DNA from: Gemmatimonadaceae bacterium
Lineage (GTDB): Bacteria; Gemmatimonadota; Gemmatimonadetes; Gemmatimonadales; Gemmatimonadaceae
Assembly: GCA_020852815.1 (NCBI GenBank)
Contig: JADZAN010000024.1
Span: 248,001 to 312,000, forward strand
Direction: 5' to 3'
Length of the DNA: 64,000 nucleotides
Positions 62,088 to 64,000 of this stretch are shown in pieces. Each line of letters opens with the position of its first letter. The first letter of the stretch is position 1. Below the pieces are notes generated by a model, which made no database searches, had not been told where the DNA came from, and saw only the letters and a list, made by a program, of their open reading frames with translations. The translations under genes and the position numbers were made by a program.

Positions 62088-63248
62088 TCACTCGTGCTTC
62101 AGCAGCGGCGTCACGATGTCGGCAATACGCTCGGCAATGCGTCGGTTGGCGGCTTCGGTGACGTGCGCGGCGTGGTCGACGAAGATGGTCGCGGTGTCGG
62201 CGTCGAACAGCCCGTACAGGGGGAAGTAGCCGGTCCCGTTCCGGTCGGCCATCGCCGAGTCGATCGACGCGGTGCAGGGGACGAGGAACCGGTTGGTCTG
62301 CAGCGACTTCTCCCACGGCGTGAGCGCCTTGCGGGTGGTCTGGTGCGTGGGCTGCATGAAGCGCACGGTCTTGAAGCCCCAGCGCTCCCCCAGCGCCTCG
62401 GTGGAGATGGCGATATTGCGGTAGTAGCCCGCCAGCGGGCCGCAGATCTGCGCCGGCCCGCCGGTCACGTTGGGCTCTCGCTCGTTGAGCCCGAGCGCCG
62501 ACTGAAGGCGCTGCACCACCTCCGCGTGGCGCCCTAGTCCCACGAGTTCGCCCCAGAAGTCTCGTGTCCCCAGGTCGATCTGCTGCTGTGTGGACTCCTC
62601 GCCATAGGTGTGACCCGGGGTGCCGAACTTCCAGGCGGTGGCGATGTCGTTATAGCCGTCGAGGAAGACGACGGCCGTCGGGACGCGCCCGTTAGCCAGC
62701 TCCACCAGGAGGGTCGTCGCCTCCTGCGTGGAGTTGAACGCCTGCTGGGCGAGGTTGACGACCTCCACGTCGGTGATCCCGCGTTCGCGCAGCGCCCCCG
62801 CCGTATAGGCCGGGATGCTGAACGAATCCCGGGCGGAGAACCCCCACATCGTCGACCCCCCCATCATGTACAACATCCGGCGCGGGGTGCCGGTGATGGG
62901 CGGCTGCGGGGTGAGCCGTCGTCCGAGCGAGTCGACGTGCACGTACTTGGCACTCACCGGCTTGGTCCAGAAGGCGCGGTAGGGGTCGAAGCGGTTCTTG
63001 CGTGCGGCCAGCCCGTCGGCCCCGGTAAACGGCCCCCACCAGTCGGTGCCGGCGTACGGATGCAGCGACGAGTCCTTGGCGACTGGTCCGCCGCGCATCG
63101 CCTGGCGCGCTCCGCGCACCCCCCGGTACCCGTATTCGAGGACGAGGAAGAGCAGCAGCGTGATCCCGATCATGAGCCAGGCGTCCCTGAGCAGGCCAAC
63201 GACTCGACCGACTACTCCTCGGGGACCGCGCGACGGCGAAGTGCTCAT
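62088..63248 (-). CDS. SGNH/GDSL-like hydrolase with membrane anchor
   Basis: A 386-residue protein with one N-terminal transmembrane segment (~24-41). The catalytic domain has a block I variant MMGGSTMWGF (Ser near residue 132, like GDS in AlgX/SGNH families), block III-like LDGYNDIAT (Asn/Asp), and a C-terminal DHAAHVTEAANRRIAERI with the Asp-x-x-His pair. Such proteins modify extracellular polysaccharides or lipids. It is divergent from a carbamoyltransferase gene, which fits a surface-glycan or secondary-metabolite locus continuing beyond the window. Confidence 0.7.
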   Translation of the reverse strand: MSTSPSRGPRGVVGRVVGLLRDAWLMIGITLLLFLVLEYGYRGVRGARQAMRGGPVAKDSSLHPYAGTDWWGPFTGADGLAARKNRFDPYRAFWTKPVSAKYVHVDSLGRRLTPQPPITGTPRRMLYMMGGSTMWGFSARDSFSIPAYTAGALRERGITDVEVVNLAQQAFNSTQEATTLLVELANGRVPTAVVFLDGYNDIATAWKFGTPGHTYGEESTQQQIDLGTRDFWGELVGLGRHAEVVQRLQSALGLNEREPNVTGGPAQICGPLAGYYRNIAISTEALGERWGFKTVRFMQPTHQTTRKALTPWEKSLQTNRFLVPCTASIDSAMADRNGTGYFPLYGLFDADTATIFVDHAAHVTEAANRRIAERIADIVTPLLKHE

Positions 63249-63418
63249 CTGGCAACGAGTTGAAGAGAGGAGGACTCGAAAACACGTACCGCCATCCGAT
63301 GTAGATGACCTACGCGCCTGCAACGGGCAAGAAGAATACCGCCCGCGGCGCGGAGGGGGGGACCGGGCCTGCTTCTTGCTCCCCCTAACGACCCTTGCAA
63401 TCCCTACTTCGCACACGA

Positions 63419-64000
63419 ATGCCCGCTCACACGCCGACGCACATCCTCGGCATCTCGGCCTTCTACCACGACAGCGCCGCCTGCCTCGTGCGCGATGGCG
63501 AGATCATCGCCGCCGGGAGCGAGGAACGTTTCACCCGCATCAAGGGTGACTCGAACTTCCCCGCCAAGGCGGTCGAGTTCTGCCTCAGGGAGGCGGGGAT
63601 CGAGACATCGGCGCTCGACGCCGTTGCCTTCTACGACAAGCCGCTCCTCAAGTTCGAGCGCATCCTCGAGACGTACCTCGGCGTGGCGCCGCGCGGCTTC
63701 AAGTCGTTCCTCATGGCGGGCCCGCTCTGGATCAAGGACAAGCTCTACATGGATCGCCAGATCCGTGAGGCGCTCGACTTCCACGGGACCATGCTCTACG
63801 CCGAGCATCACGAGTCTCACGCCGCCAGCGCCTTTTTCCCGTCACCGTTCGAGGAGGCGGCGATCCTCACGATGGACGGCGTGGGCGAATGGGCCACGGC
63901 CTCCATTGGCCGGGGCGAGGGGAACGACCTCTCGATCCTGCAGGAGCTGCACTGGCCCGACTCGTTAGGGCTCCTCTACTCCGCCTTCACGTACTACACC
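63419..64000 (+). CDS. carbamoyltransferase (NodU/CmcH family), N-terminal part
   Basis: The first 194 residues of a carbamoyltransferase, cut by the right edge (full enzymes are ~550-620). Start ATG 63419. N-terminal motif HILGISAFYHDSAACLVRDG, then GSEERFTRIKGDSNFP, and HHESHAASAFFPSPF (the His-x-x-x-His-Ala type signature). In the family these transfer carbamoyl from carbamoyl phosphate to sugars, antibiotics or polysaccharides. The position beside an SGNH-like protein suggests glycan modification. Confidence 0.9.
   Translation, partial: MPAHTPTHILGISAFYHDSAACLVRDGEIIAAGSEERFTRIKGDSNFPAKAVEFCLREAGIETSALDAVAFYDKPLLKFERILETYLGVAPRGFKSFLMAGPLWIKDKLYMDRQIREALDFHGTMLYAEHHESHAASAFFPSPFEEAAILTMDGVGEWATASIGRGEGNDLSILQELHWPDSLGLLYSAFTYYT

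Overview
The window is about 64 kb of very GC-rich bacterial chromosome. Nearly every stretch is coding, with many secreted proteins and lipoproteins. The mix points to a Gemmatimonadota-like soil or water bacterium: large SARP/AAA regulators, carboxypeptidase-regulatory-domain exported proteins, M20 and P1 peptidases, DUF1080 and DUF4015 proteins, and a bactofilin. This is inference from gene content; there is no rRNA or other marker to confirm it. I saw no tRNA, rRNA, CRISPR array or intact transposase.

Layout. 1-1552: 5' part of a hybrid-type sensor kinase gene (minus strand) that runs off the left edge. 1692-9105: catabolic island with an M20 deacylase divergent from a P1 peptidase, a sodium symporter, an SDR, an aldo/keto reductase-RidA fusion and an exported PPOX-like protein. 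9106-11335: slightly lower-GC, repeat-bearing stretch with a broken DsbA-like gene and an exported beta-propeller protein. 11336-11683: a short ArsC/Spx-like gene with an in-frame UGA at the catalytic position, followed by a hairpin that fits a bacterial SECIS, so a candidate selenoprotein. 11780-18337: FG-GAP protein, DUF3830 protein, and an adaptor/MacB-like permease/TolC efflux operon without an ATPase. 18327-22647: two tandem paralogous exported proteins with a CarboxypepD_reg domain, divergent from tonB. 22724-30228: CsgG-like lipoprotein, RDD protein, a 1342-residue SARP-AAA-transmembrane-propeller regulator, a HerA-like ATPase and a PQQ-type fragment. 30570-32114: a Tat-exported LanC-like protein. 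32115-33708: 1.6 kb of dispersed palindromic repeats. 33709-48309: transketolase, peptidase, cytochrome c, patatin, NamZ-like muramidase, FabH, DAACS symporter, aldo/keto reductase, beta-lactamase-fold hydrolase and YdeI protein. 48559-63248: PhoD phosphatase, CotH kinase, GNAT, glutamyl-Q-tRNA(Asp) synthetase, an HTTM-type membrane pair, RidA, DUF4015, DUF1080, a 51-residue small protein, zinc-ribbon protein, bactofilin, HD hydrolase, amidohydrolase, PepSY protein and SGNH-like protein. 63419 to the right edge: the start of a carbamoyltransferase.

Two things stand out. The UGA-containing thioredoxin-fold gene has the UxxC spacing and a downstream hairpin expected of a bacterial selenoprotein. 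The octamer GCCTAACG/CGTTAGGC recurs on both strands inside genes, at stop codons and between genes, and it forces rare TTA leucine codons. That looks like a DNA-level signal such as an uptake sequence, or the footprint of a mutational or modification process.
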